45,807 bases of DNA from contig DATDGI010000382.1 in NCBI GenBank assembly GCA_036522155.1, positions 1-45,807 of the forward strand, given 5' to 3'. Positions 30,628 through 38,454 of this stretch are shown in pieces (the first letter of the stretch is position 1; every line of letters starts with the position of its first letter). Made by a program: the position numbers and the translations under genes. The stretch comes from UBA9676 sp036522155 (lineage in GTDB: Bacteria > Actinomycetota > Actinomycetes > Streptosporangiales > Streptosporangiaceae). A model generated the notes under the pieces. The model searched no databases. It saw only the letters and a program-made list of their open reading frames with translations, and was not told the origin of the DNA.

Positions 30628-31865
30628 CAAGCGCTGCGGTCACCAGCCGGCCCCGGTGGCGGCTGGCGTCCCCGGCCACTGCCTGGCTGCTGGCGGCCGT
30701 GATCCTGCTGCTGCTGGCCGCCTCCCCGGTACTGGCCAGCCAGTCGCACGAGCTGACCATCGGATCGTTCTGGTCCTCCGTCCTGGTCTACCTGCCGCTC
30801 GGCGCGGTGGGCCTGGTCGTCGCCGCCCGGCAGCCGGGCAACCCCATCGGCTGGCTCTTCCTCGGCCTCATGCTGCTCTCCGTCCTCGGCCAGGACGGCG
30901 GCTACTACGCGGTGCTGATCTACCGGCTGGGTGACCGGCTGCCGCTGGGCCAGGCGGCGGCACTGCTCGCGCTCTACTGGTCGCTGGTCCTGGTGGCGTT
31001 CCCCCTGCTGATCCTGCTCTTCCCCGACGGCAAGCTGCCCTCGCGGCGCTGGCGCTGGGTGATGTGGGTCTACCTGCCGGTGGCCGCCTGCTGGCCGGTG
31101 AGCATCTACATCGTGGGGGTCCAGGCCATCGCCGCCGGTCACACCCAGGTCGTATCCGGCGGCGACCTGCGGATCGTCGACTACCCGACGGGAAACGCGG
31201 CCTGGCTGGCCACGGTGGAGACCGTCATCCTGCCGGTGCTGGCGGGGTTCTGGCTGCTGTTCGTCCTCCGGCAGGTGCTGTCCTGGCGGCGGGCCGGCGG
31301 CGAGCGGCGGCAGCAGCTCAAGTGGCTGATGCTCGGCACCGCGGTGAGCATGGTCTGCACGGCGCTGGTGGCGGTCGTCAGCACGCTTGACACCGCCACC
31401 GCGTCACCGGCTCTGCAGAATGCCTTCAGCCTGGTCAGCATCGGTATCGCGGCCCTGCCGGTGTGCATCGGGGTGGCCATACTGAAGTACCGGCTGTATG
31501 ACATCGACCGGATCATCAGCCGGACGCTGGCCTACGCCGTGCTGACCGGGCTGCTGGTAGGGGTGTACGCGGGGCTGGTGCTGCTGGCCACGCAGGTGCT
31601 GCCGCTGTCGTCGTCGGTGGCGGTGGCCGGGTCGACGCTGGTGGCGGCGGCGCTGTTCAGCCCGCTGCGGCGGCGGGTCCAGGCCCTCGTGGACCGCCGG
31701 TTCAACCGGGCCCGCTACGACGCCGACCAGATGATCGAGGCGTTTACCGGCCGCCTGCAGGACGAGGTCGACCTGGACTCGGTCCGCGGTGACCTGATGG
31801 CGGCCGTGCACTCCGCGCTGGAGCCGGCGCACGTGTCGGTCTGGCTGGCCCGGCCGCGGGCTTGA
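30624..31865 (+). CDS. Array copy 6: polytopic sensor-like membrane protein
   Basis: This 413-residue last member of the array starts with ATG overlapping the copy 5 stop, with GGGGGAGCG upstream. It carries VVAARQPGNPIGWLF, LLFPDGKLPSRRWRWVMW, RRQQLKWLMLGT and KYRLYDIDRIISRTLAYAVLTG. The core shares AGSTLVAAALF with copy 2 at DNA level (about 45 identical bases) but the rest differs, another mosaic sign. The tail is MIEAFTGRLQDEVDLDSVRGDLMAAVHSALEPAHVSVWL. Its loop HTQVVSGGDLRIVDYPTGNAAW contains YPTGNAAW, similar to YPAGAAAAW in copy 1. An SDR gene follows 40 bases later on the same strand. Confidence 0.87.
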   Translation: MTSAAVTSRPRWRLASPATAWLLAAVILLLLAASPVLASQSHELTIGSFWSSVLVYLPLGAVGLVVAARQPGNPIGWLFLGLMLLSVLGQDGGYYAVLIYRLGDRLPLGQAAALLALYWSLVLVAFPLLILLFPDGKLPSRRWRWVMWVYLPVAACWPVSIYIVGVQAIAAGHTQVVSGGDLRIVDYPTGNAAWLATVETVILPVLAGFWLLFVLRQVLSWRRAGGERRQQLKWLMLGTAVSMVCTALVAVVSTLDTATASPALQNAFSLVSIGIAALPVCIGVAILKYRLYDIDRIISRTLAYAVLTGLLVGVYAGLVLLATQVLPLSSSVAVAGSTLVAAALFSPLRRRVQALVDRRFNRARYDADQMIEAFTGRLQDEVDLDSVRGDLMAAVHSALEPAHVSVWLARPRA

Positions 31866-31905
31866 CGCAAACGGGGCAGGATGGGCACAGCCGAGGAGGG
31901 CTGTG

Positions 31906-32742
31906 ATGAATGATCTGGCCGGGCGGACGTTCCTGGTGACTGGCGGCAACAGCGGCATCGGGCTGGCCGCCGCCCGCGGGCTGGCCGCCCGGGGTGGCCG
32001 GGTCCACCTCGCCTGCCGGTCGGGGGACAAGGGCCGGGCCGCGGCCGCCGCGATCACCGCCGCGACCGGCAACGACCAGGTCGGGTTCCTGCCGCTCGAC
32101 CTGGCCGACCTGGCCTCGGTCCGGGCCTGCGCCGTGGCCTTCCTCGCCCTCGGTGAGCCGCTGCACGTGCTGGTCAACAACGCGGGCGTGGGCGGGTCGC
32201 GCGGGCTGACCGCGGACGGGTTCGAGCTGGCCTTCGGCACCAACCATCTCGGCCATTTCGCGCTGACCACCGCATTACTTGATCACCTGGCCGCCAGCGC
32301 GCCCGCCCGGGTGGTGACGGTGGCCAGCGACGCCCACTTCCAGGCCAAGGGGGTGGACTTCGGATCGCTCCGGCAGCCCACCCGCACCTGGACCGGGCTG
32401 CCCGAGTACTCTGTGTCAAAGTTGTGTAACGTTCTGTTTAACCAGGAGCTGGCCCGCCGCACGGACGGCCGCGGGATCACGAGCTACGCCCTGCACCCCG
32501 GGGTGGTTGCGTCCGACCTGTTCCGGCGGGTGCCGCAGCCGTTCCGCTCGCTCATCAAGCTCCGGATGATCAGCACCGAGCAGGGCGCGCAGACCTCGCT
32601 GTACTGCGCCACCGATCCCGGCCTGGCCGGTGCCACCGGCCGCTTCTACGACAAGTGCGCCGAACGCGAGCCGAGCCGGGTCGCCACCCCCGAACTCGGC
32701 CGCCGGCTGTGGGAGCAGAGTGAGGCCTGGACGGCGGGGTGA
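31906..32742 (+). CDS. Short-chain dehydrogenase/reductase
   Basis: This 278-residue classical SDR of retinol-dehydrogenase-like type has the dinucleotide motif TGGNSGIG at about residues 12-19, NNAG at about 89-92, the FGTNHLGHF helix, a catalytic serine region VVTVASDAHF and the active-site YSVSK. The arginine at the end of strand 2 (ACRSGDKGR) suggests NADP(H) preference. The substrate cannot be predicted. ATG 31906 is preferred over GTG 31903; both follow GAGGAGGG. It is only 40 bases downstream of array copy 6 and could be co-transcribed. It converges on the L,D-transpeptidase gene. Confidence 0.92.
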   Translation: MNDLAGRTFLVTGGNSGIGLAAARGLAARGGRVHLACRSGDKGRAAAAAITAATGNDQVGFLPLDLADLASVRACAVAFLALGEPLHVLVNNAGVGGSRGLTADGFELAFGTNHLGHFALTTALLDHLAASAPARVVTVASDAHFQAKGVDFGSLRQPTRTWTGLPEYSVSKLCNVLFNQELARRTDGRGITSYALHPGVVASDLFRRVPQPFRSLIKLRMISTEQGAQTSLYCATDPGLAGATGRFYDKCAEREPSRVATPELGRRLWEQSEAWTAG

Positions 32743-32763
32743 CCGCCAGTGCGGCGCCGGGCG

Positions 32764-34074
32764 CTACTGCGCGCGGCTGTTGTGCCGCCGCGAGGTGCCC
32801 AGCGGCGCCTGGGCACTGCTGGCCGGCAGGGAACTGGGGCTGACGAAGGTGCTCCCGCCCGGGCCTGCCTCGACCGCCTCGTGCGTGGCGCTGCCGCGCA
32901 GCAGCTGCGGCCAGCTCAGGAACCACTCGGTCCAGCCGTCGTCCCAGAGCCCGGCGGCCGGGCTGCCGGTGACCGTCACCGGATCCCCGGGCACGGCCAG
33001 GTCGTAGTAGACCTGCGCGTGATACGGGGACAGGTTCACGCAGCCGTGGCTGACGTTGGTGTATCCCTGCTCGGCCACCGACCAGTAGGCGTCGTGCATG
33101 TAGTCGCCGCTCCAGGTGAACCGGACCGAGTACGGCACCGGGAAGTCGGTGTAGCCGGGGCCGCTCATCAGCACCGGGTTGGCCTTCTCGATGGTCAGAT
33201 AGGTGCCGTCGGCGGTGTCGTCGCCCGGTGCCCCGGTGCTCACCGGCCAGTTCCCGAACAGCTTGTCCCGGTAGTAGATCTTCGCGTAGTGGTGCGCCGT
33301 GCTCACCACCGCGATCAGCGAGTTCCCGATGCGGAACGACTGCGTCAGATTGGCCGTCCCGAACACCCCGTGGGCCACCTCCAGCCCATCCAGATGGGCG
33401 GTGAACCGGACGCGGGTGTGCTGCGGCCAGTAGTCCCGCGGCCGGAACACCAGCGACGTACTGCTGTCCCAGAACCAGGCCCCGATCACCGGCTGGGACG
33501 TCCATAGCTGCATGGCCCGCTCCACGGCCGCCCGGCGGTGGACCGGCTGGCTGAAGGTCAGGATGATCGGCATCCCCACGCCATAGGTCCGGTGATGCCC
33601 CTCGAAGATCTGCACCTGGACGGTCTGCGACGGCGTCAGGGTGCGAAACGACTGCGTCCTGGTCACGGCCAGTTTCCTGGCGTCGGCCGCGGTCGCGGTC
33701 ACCGTGTAGGAATGCGCCGGCAGCAGCGCCCAGCGGGTGTGCCAGGACGTGTGCGCGGCGTTCAGCACGCCAGCCACCTGCTGGCTGCCCTGGGTGACGG
33801 TGACGGTGCGCAAGGTCCCGTCCGCCACCGCGACGGTCACGCCGCGGCTGGGGTTGACGTTCGTGCTGCCGTCCGCCGGGGTGACGGTGAGCCGCGCGAC
33901 GGACACCCTCGGCTGGGGCCGGGCCCGGCTGACATGCGCCATCGGGGCCGGGGCCGAGCAGGCGGCGGCCAGCAGGCCCAGGCCCGCCAGCGACCCGGTA
34001 AGGGCCAGCCGCCGCCGGCCGGTTCCCCGGTGGCCTGGCCGTCCTGAGCTGGTTGCCCTCCCGCTGTCCCGCAC
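32764..34074 (-). CDS. L,D-transpeptidase with Ig-like domains, putative lipoprotein
   Basis: This 436-residue exported cell-wall enzyme makes 3-3 peptidoglycan cross-links or attaches proteins. The N-terminus is basic (RPGHRGTGRRRLALTG), followed by a hydrophobic stretch ending LLAAACSAP, a lipobox-like site with Ala rather than Leu at -3. Two Ig-like domains of the type found in actinobacterial Ldt proteins follow (about residues 45-250), then the YkuD domain with the catalytic motif SHGCVNLS (Cys345) and a preceding conserved HDAYW. The C-terminal region is Trp-rich, then Ser-rich. GTG 34074 has GAGGGAGGA 6 bases upstream and is preferred over the upstream start at 34239. Confidence 0.9.
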   Translation of the reverse strand: MRDSGRATSSGRPGHRGTGRRRLALTGSLAGLGLLAAACSAPAPMAHVSRARPQPRVSVARLTVTPADGSTNVNPSRGVTVAVADGTLRTVTVTQGSQQVAGVLNAAHTSWHTRWALLPAHSYTVTATAADARKLAVTRTQSFRTLTPSQTVQVQIFEGHHRTYGVGMPIILTFSQPVHRRAAVERAMQLWTSQPVIGAWFWDSSTSLVFRPRDYWPQHTRVRFTAHLDGLEVAHGVFGTANLTQSFRIGNSLIAVVSTAHHYAKIYYRDKLFGNWPVSTGAPGDDTADGTYLTIEKANPVLMSGPGYTDFPVPYSVRFTWSGDYMHDAYWSVAEQGYTNVSHGCVNLSPYHAQVYYDLAVPGDPVTVTGSPAAGLWDDGWTEWFLSWPQLLRGSATHEAVEAGPGGSTFVSPSSLPASSAQAPLGTSRRHNSRAQ

Positions 34075-34394
34075 TGTCCGTCCTCCCTCTGCGCTGATCG
34101 CGCGGCCCGGGCTGGGCCGCGTGGCCGGTCCGGCCTCGCTGCGCAGGCAGGGATATGCCCCGGCGTGCCGGGGGAGGGAAGCCGTTCTGGGGCATGCCCG
34201 CGCGGAGACGGACCGGGCGGTCGCACCTGGCCCTACCAAGACCGCCTTCTGGACTACCGGCCGTTATCAGCCGATACCCGCGAGTGACCGGGATAACCGC
34301 CGGAGTCAGTAAATTCACCGGCTGGTGCGCGGCGGCTACCGGCCCGGGGCGGCCGGGTCATGCGCCAGCCACCCCCGGCCGCCGGCCTTCCGGC
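34075..34394. other. 320-base gap upstream of the L,D-transpeptidase gene
   Basis: The gap should hold the promoter and leader of the transpeptidase gene (minus strand). I see a GC hairpin CCCCGGC/GCCGGGG at 34158-34173 with a 2-base loop, and a less GC-rich patch at 34258-34320. No c-di-AMP-type riboswitch pattern, which precedes some actinobacterial cell-wall genes, was recognised. No gene is supported here. Confidence 0.4.
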
Positions 34395-35129
34395 TCAGCG
34401 GTAGTCGGGGTTGGCGTAGTCGAACCGGCAGCCGGCATCCCACTCCGAGCGCTGGTTCCCGTGGGCCGGGATCCCGCCGGCGTCCTTGAGCAGGCGGGCC
34501 AGGTGGAGCAGGTTCCAGGTCATGAACGCGGTGTTGCGGTTGGTGAAGTCGTTGCCCGGGCCACCGGATCCGGGGTCGAGGTAGGACGGGCCGGGGCCGG
34601 CCTCGCCGATCCAGCCCGCGTCGGCCTGCGGCGGGATGGTGTAACCCAGGTGCTGCAGGCTGTACAGGACGTTCATGGCGCAGTGCTTGATGCCGTCCTC
34701 GTTGCCGGTGACCAGGCAGCCGCCCACCCGCCCGTAGTAGGCGTACTGGCCGGCCTCGTTCAGCAGGTGGGAGCAGGCGTACAGGCGCTCGATCACCTGC
34801 TTCATCACCGAGCTGTTGTCGCCGAGCCAGATCGGCCCGGCCAGCACCAGGATGTCGGCCGCGAGCACCTGCTGGTAGATGCCCGGCCAGGCGTCGGTCG
34901 GCCAGCCGTGCCCGGTCATGTCCGGCCAGACGCCGGTGGCGATGTCGAGGTCCACCGCCCGCAGCACGTCCACGGTGACCCCATGCCGGCGCATGATGGC
35001 GATGCTTCGGTCAGCCAGTGCCTGGGTGTGGCTGATCTCCGGCGACCGCTTGAGCGTGCAGTTGATGAACAGCGCGCGCAGGTCGTCGAACCGCCACGGC
35101 AGCGCGGCCCCGGTCCCCGGCTCGGTCAT
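34395..35129 (-). CDS. Flavodoxin-fold NAD(P)H-dependent oxidoreductase
   Basis: This 244-residue protein resembles the NADPH-dependent FMN reductase/flavodoxin family. The first strand and phosphate-binding loop are ALFINCTLKRSPEISHTQAL (about residues 19-38), and the FMN isoalloxazine loop is LVLAGPIWLGDNSSVMKQVIERL at about 94-116. VGGCLVTGNEDGIKH matches the third flavin loop. The conserved Asn-Asp-Phe-Thr region GNDFTNRNTAFMTWNLLHLARLL ends the fold. It may reduce quinones or other small molecules. ATG 35129 follows GGGAGGGGACC. It stands divergent from the Mca-like operon. Confidence 0.87.
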   Translation of the reverse strand: MTEPGTGAALPWRFDDLRALFINCTLKRSPEISHTQALADRSIAIMRRHGVTVDVLRAVDLDIATGVWPDMTGHGWPTDAWPGIYQQVLAADILVLAGPIWLGDNSSVMKQVIERLYACSHLLNEAGQYAYYGRVGGCLVTGNEDGIKHCAMNVLYSLQHLGYTIPPQADAGWIGEAGPGPSYLDPGSGGPGNDFTNRNTAFMTWNLLHLARLLKDAGGIPAHGNQRSEWDAGCRFDYANPDYR

Positions 35130-35268
35130 GGTCCCCTCCCGGCATGTATGGCCAGACGATCATAGTGATCACCTGGTGGCGCTGGCCAAGCGCCCGCGAT
35201 CGGAGGCGGGCGGGTGCCGCCCGCGGCCCGGTTACCGGTTTGTCTGACCCATCGGGCAGGCTGGGGGG

Positions 35269-36126
35269 ATGGCAGAACCGCTGACCCTGATGGCCGTGCA
35301 CGCCCATCCCGACGACGAGGCGTCCAGTACCGGCGGCGTGCTCGCCCTCTGCGCCGACGCCGGGATCCGCACCGTGGTCGTGACCTGCACGAACGGTGAG
35401 TTCGGGGATGCCCCGGGCGGGGTGAAGCCGGGCCAGGACGGGCACGACGAGCAGGCCGTGGCGCAGCTCCGGCTGGCGGAGCTGCGTGAATCCTGCAAAA
35501 TCCTCGGTGTCACCGAGCTGGAGACGCTGGGCTACCACGATTCGGGGATGCCCGACTGGGACTACAAGGACCGGCCGGACGCGTTCTGCAACATCCCCAC
35601 CGGCGTGGTGGCAGCGCGGATCGGCGCACTGATCGAGCGGTACCGGCCGCAGGTCGTGATCACGTACGACGCCGAGGGACTGTACCAGCACCCCGACCAC
35701 GTGCACGCGGCGCGGACGGCACAGGCGGCGGTGGCCGCCACCGGCATCCCGGCCAAGCTGTACCTCACCGCCATGCGGGGCAGCGACTGGCAGAAGGTGT
35801 GGGAAGCGCTGCGGGAGGCGGGGGTGGACGTCCCGGCGGGCCGCGCGGCCGACCCGGAGATGATCCGGCAGATGGCCGAGGCCGAGCAGCGGATCACCAC
35901 CACCATCGACATCCGCGCGGTGCTGCCGCGCAAGCGGGACGCGCTGTTCGCGCATGGGAGCCAGATCACGGAATCGTGGTTCAGCAAGATCCCGCCCGAG
36001 GTGGCCGAGGCCGCGTTCGGCCGGGAGAGCTTCATCCGGGCCAGCGACACCACCGGCGCCCCGGTCCCCGAAGACGACCTGTTCGCCGGGCTCCGCCCGG
36101 CGGGGCAGCGGCTGATCGCCCGGTGA
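35269..36126 (+). CDS. PIG-L family deacetylase, Mca-like
   Basis: This 285-residue zinc hydrolase of the PIG-L/MshB/Mca family has the metal-binding motif HAHPDDE at residues 11-17 and the third ligand and helix in YQHPDHVHAA (about 139-148). Other features are VVTCTNGEFG and LGYHDSGMPDW. The MAVHAHPDDE start, the GYHDSGMP motif and the length are close to mycothiol S-conjugate amidase, which cleaves mycothiol conjugates of electrophiles and antibiotics; the GlcNAc-Ins deacetylase MshB is the main alternative. The ATG at 35269 has only a weak GGGGGG upstream. It overlaps the methyltransferase gene by 4 bases. Confidence 0.87.
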   Translation: MAEPLTLMAVHAHPDDEASSTGGVLALCADAGIRTVVVTCTNGEFGDAPGGVKPGQDGHDEQAVAQLRLAELRESCKILGVTELETLGYHDSGMPDWDYKDRPDAFCNIPTGVVAARIGALIERYRPQVVITYDAEGLYQHPDHVHAARTAQAAVAATGIPAKLYLTAMRGSDWQKVWEALREAGVDVPAGRAADPEMIRQMAEAEQRITTTIDIRAVLPRKRDALFAHGSQITESWFSKIPPEVAEAAFGRESFIRASDTTGAPVPEDDLFAGLRPAGQRLIAR

Positions 36127-36884
36127 CCGGATCGCGGCCGTTCACCGAACTGGTCGGCGAGGCGGCGGCCGAGCCGGTCGGGGGCTGGGACTTCTCCTGG
36201 TTCGCCGGCCGGGCCACCGAGGAACGCCCGGCCTGGGGTTACTCGCGGCTGCTGGGCGAGCAGATGGCCAGCGCGAAGGTGGCGCTAGATGTGCAGACCG
36301 GCGGCGGCGAGGTGCTGGCGGCGGTCCCGCGGCCCGCACCGGTGCTGGTGGCCACCGAGTCGTGGCCGCCCAACCTGGCGGTGGCCAGGCAGAATCTGCG
36401 GGCGGTCGGGGCGGCGGTGGTCCAGGCCGGTGACGAGGGCCCGCTGCCGTTCCAGCCGGACTCGTTCGACCTGGTCGTGAGCAGGCATCCGACCGTCGCC
36501 ATCTGGCCGGAGATCGCCCGCGTGCTGCGGCCGGGTGGCCGGTACTTCTCCCAGCAGGTGGGCGCGGGCTCCAACCGGGAGCTGACCGACTTCATGATGG
36601 GCCCGCAGCCAGTCGACCCGGGCCGTAGCCCGCAGGTGGCGATCGCGGAAGCGCAGCAGGCCGGGCTGACCGTCACCGGCCTGCGGGAGCAGGCGCTGCG
36701 GGTGGAGTTCTACGACGTCGGGGCGGTCGCCTACTTCCTGCGCAAGGTGCTGTGGACCGTGCCCGGTTTTACCGTCGACGGCTACCGGGAGCAGCTGGCC
36801 CGGATGCACGAGCACATCGGCGCCCAGGGGTCGTTCGTGTCACACGCCCAGCGCTTCCTGATCGAGGCGCGCAAGTCGGCCTGA
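36123..36884 (+). CDS. Class I SAM-dependent methyltransferase
   Basis: This 253-residue methyltransferase has the SAM-binding motif I LDVQTGGGEVLA (about residues 57-68), an acidic motif II after VLVATESWP, and motif IV-like FQPDSFDLVVSRH followed by IARVLRPGGRYFSQQVG. The GTG start overlaps the amidase stop (GTGA), and DUF2237 begins 12 bases after its stop, so all three genes are probably one operon. The substrate is unknown. The open frame extends upstream to 35799 only as a shadow inside the amidase gene. Confidence 0.88.
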   Translation: MTGSRPFTELVGEAAAEPVGGWDFSWFAGRATEERPAWGYSRLLGEQMASAKVALDVQTGGGEVLAAVPRPAPVLVATESWPPNLAVARQNLRAVGAAVVQAGDEGPLPFQPDSFDLVVSRHPTVAIWPEIARVLRPGGRYFSQQVGAGSNRELTDFMMGPQPVDPGRSPQVAIAEAQQAGLTVTGLREQALRVEFYDVGAVAYFLRKVLWTVPGFTVDGYREQLARMHEHIGAQGSFVSHAQRFLIEARKSA

Positions 36885-36896
36885 GATACTTCTGGC

Positions 36897-37289
36897 ATGG
36901 CGGAGCGGAATGTCCTGGGCGGTGAGCTTGAGTCGTGCGGCACCGACCCGATGACCGGCTTCTACCGTGACGGATGCTGCAACACCGGGCCGGAGGATGT
37001 GGGCAGCCACACCATCTGTGCGGTGGTGACCGGCGATTTCCTGGCCCACCAGCGCAGCATCGGCAACGACCTGACCATGCCGGTGCCGGAGTTCCGGTTT
37101 CCCGGGCTGGTGCCGGGCGACCGCTGGTGCGTGACCGCGGTGAACTGGCTGCGGGCCCACCGGGATGGCGCGGCCGCACCGGTCGTGCTGGCGTCAACTC
37201 ACGAGCGGGCGCTGGACATCGTGCCCCTGGACATCCTGGCCGAGCACGCCGTGGACGTCCCGGCCGACCCGAGCGGGCTGGAGAGTTAG
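36897..37289 (+). CDS. DUF2237 family protein
   Basis: This 130-residue protein shows the family signature almost end to end: NVLGGELESCGTDPMTGFYRDGCCNTGPEDVGSHTICAVVT, FLAHQRSIGNDLTMPVPEFRFPGLVPGDRWCVTAVNWLRA and ALDIVPLDILAEHAVD. Conserved cysteines (CGTD, GCC) and histidines suggest metal or redox chemistry, but no function is established. It is the third gene of the amidase/methyltransferase unit and converges on the DUF1684 gene with 13 bases between stops. Confidence 0.92.
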   Translation: MAERNVLGGELESCGTDPMTGFYRDGCCNTGPEDVGSHTICAVVTGDFLAHQRSIGNDLTMPVPEFRFPGLVPGDRWCVTAVNWLRAHRDGAAAPVVLASTHERALDIVPLDILAEHAVDVPADPSGLES

Positions 37290-37302
37290 GCCGGCGCGGG
37301 CG

Positions 37303-37914
37303 CTAGCTCATCCGCTCGCCCGCGGTCACCGGCGCGGTGATCGTGTTGCCGCTGGGCGCGAGCGGGCACTGCCAGGAACTGTTGTACCGGCAGGACGGGT
37401 GGTAGAGGAAGTTCAGGTCGATGACCAGCGAGCCGTCGTCGCCGCCGAGGTCAGCGCCCTTGGCCGTGTCCAGCAGGTACCGCCCGCCGCCGTAGCTGCC
37501 GGTGCCGGCGCTGCCGTCCCGCAGGGGCAGGAACAGCCCGCCCGCATACTGCGCCACCCACCAGATGTCGGCCGTGGCGGCCAGCGGCGGGGGCAGCTCG
37601 ACCCGGCCCACCCGATGCAGGGTCACCGTGCCGTCATCACCGGCCGACAGGCTGAGGCTCGCCGGCCCGGGGGCGGGCAGCAGTGGCAGCGTGAACCTCA
37701 GCGCCGGGTCATAGGGCCAGTAGGGCAGGCCGGTGCGGCGCAGCGGGTCACCGGGCGCCAGCGGGCTCTGCGGGTGCGACCGGAACAGCTCGTCCCGGCC
37801 CGCCCGCCACCGGGCGTGCCCCCGTTCGGGGTCGTGCTCGGCGCGGACGGCCGCGTACAGCTCGCTGACCCGGCGCCGCCAGTCGGCGAGCTCAAGTTCG
37901 GTCGCTGGCTCCAT
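37303..37914 (-). CDS. DUF1684 family protein
   Basis: This 203-residue protein is recognisable as DUF1684 from WRAGRDELFRSHPQSPL, the beta-rich middle, GGGRYLLDTAKGAD and the strongly conserved ending LVIDLNFLYHPSCRYNSSWQCPLAPSGNTITAPVTAGER. The HPSCRY...CPLAP cysteines are invariant in the family as I know it. Function is unknown. ATG 37914 is listed; GTG 37920 is in frame and close to a G-rich stretch. The start lies inside the end of the upstream cupin gene (23-base overlap), so the two are probably coupled. Confidence 0.87.
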   Translation of the reverse strand: MEPATELELADWRRRVSELYAAVRAEHDPERGHARWRAGRDELFRSHPQSPLAPGDPLRRTGLPYWPYDPALRFTLPLLPAPGPASLSLSAGDDGTVTLHRVGRVELPPPLAATADIWWVAQYAGGLFLPLRDGSAGTGSYGGGRYLLDTAKGADLGGDDGSLVIDLNFLYHPSCRYNSSWQCPLAPSGNTITAPVTAGERMS

Positions 37915-38329
37915 CCGCACCCCCGCCCCCTGGCCCGGCCGCCTGGCCGTCGCCATCGCCCAGGTGGGGGCAGGGCACGGCATAGCCGGGGACCGACGGC
38001 CACCGGACCGTGATGACCACCGACTCCTCCTCAGCATGCCAGGAGTGGCCGATGCCGTGGAACACCACGTAGTCGCCCGGCCGGGCGAGCAGCACGGTGC
38101 GGCCCGGCAGTTCCACCCGGAACCGCCCGCTGATCAGCACCAGCAGGGCCGTCCGCCGCTCGCCGGTGACCCACTGCGCGCGCTGGTCGCCCGCGTCGTG
38201 GATGCCCCACTTGACCTCCACGTCGCCGCTGTGCCGGGCGTCACCGGCCGGCTTGAAGTGGCCGAGCAGCCAGCCGTGGTCGGCAGGGGCGTCCACGGTG
38301 GCGTTGCCCACGTAGATCTGGTCGGTCAT
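37892..38329 (-). CDS. Cupin domain protein
   Basis: This 145-residue single cupin shows typical strands VEVKWGIHDAG, ALLVLISGRFRVELPG and the second cupin motif RPGDYVVFHGIGHSWHAEEESVVITVRW. His in the first motif and HSWH in the second could form the metal site. It may be a small-molecule sensor or enzyme; nothing more can be said. The last 20 residues are Gly/Asp-rich and probably disordered, and they overlap the next gene. The ATG at 38329 is 10 bases from an inverted repeat (38339-38359) in the divergent promoter region. Confidence 0.87.
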   Translation of the reverse strand: MTDQIYVGNATVDAPADHGWLLGHFKPAGDARHSGDVEVKWGIHDAGDQRAQWVTGERRTALLVLISGRFRVELPGRTVLLARPGDYVVFHGIGHSWHAEEESVVITVRWPSVPGYAVPCPHLGDGDGQAAGPGGGGADGASDRT

Positions 38330-38338
38330 GAGCCCGGA

Positions 38339-38359
38339 CGGTAGCAGCGTGGGCTACCG
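38339..38359. promoter_or_regulatory. Inverted repeat in a divergent promoter region
   Basis: CGGTAGC (38339-38345) and GCTACCG (38353-38359) form a perfect 7-bp inverted repeat with a 7-base spacer. It lies just upstream of the cupin gene and about 95 bases before the divergent membrane protein gene. It could be an operator or a leader hairpin. Confidence 0.3.
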
Positions 38360-38454
38360 CGGGCCGGACCCGGGCGGTTACGCTGCGAGCACCTGCACCC
38401 GGCGTTACCGGTCACCGGCCGGGGATCGGTCGCATGGGCGCCGGGGAGTAGCGC

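Noticed and set aside
24578..31865. Reading the array as a transposon or IS repeat
   Set aside because: No transposase, terminal inverted repeats or target duplications. The repeated part is the coding core of each gene only.
15780..31865. Calling the seven membrane proteins complete histidine kinases
   Set aside because: None has an H box or N/G1/G2 boxes; each ends about 65 residues after the last membrane segment, in frame, with a normal stop.
32570..34318. Minus-strand frame of 582 codons over the L,D-transpeptidase
   Set aside because: Frame-shifted shadow; the SHGCVNLS motif and signal region are in the other frame.
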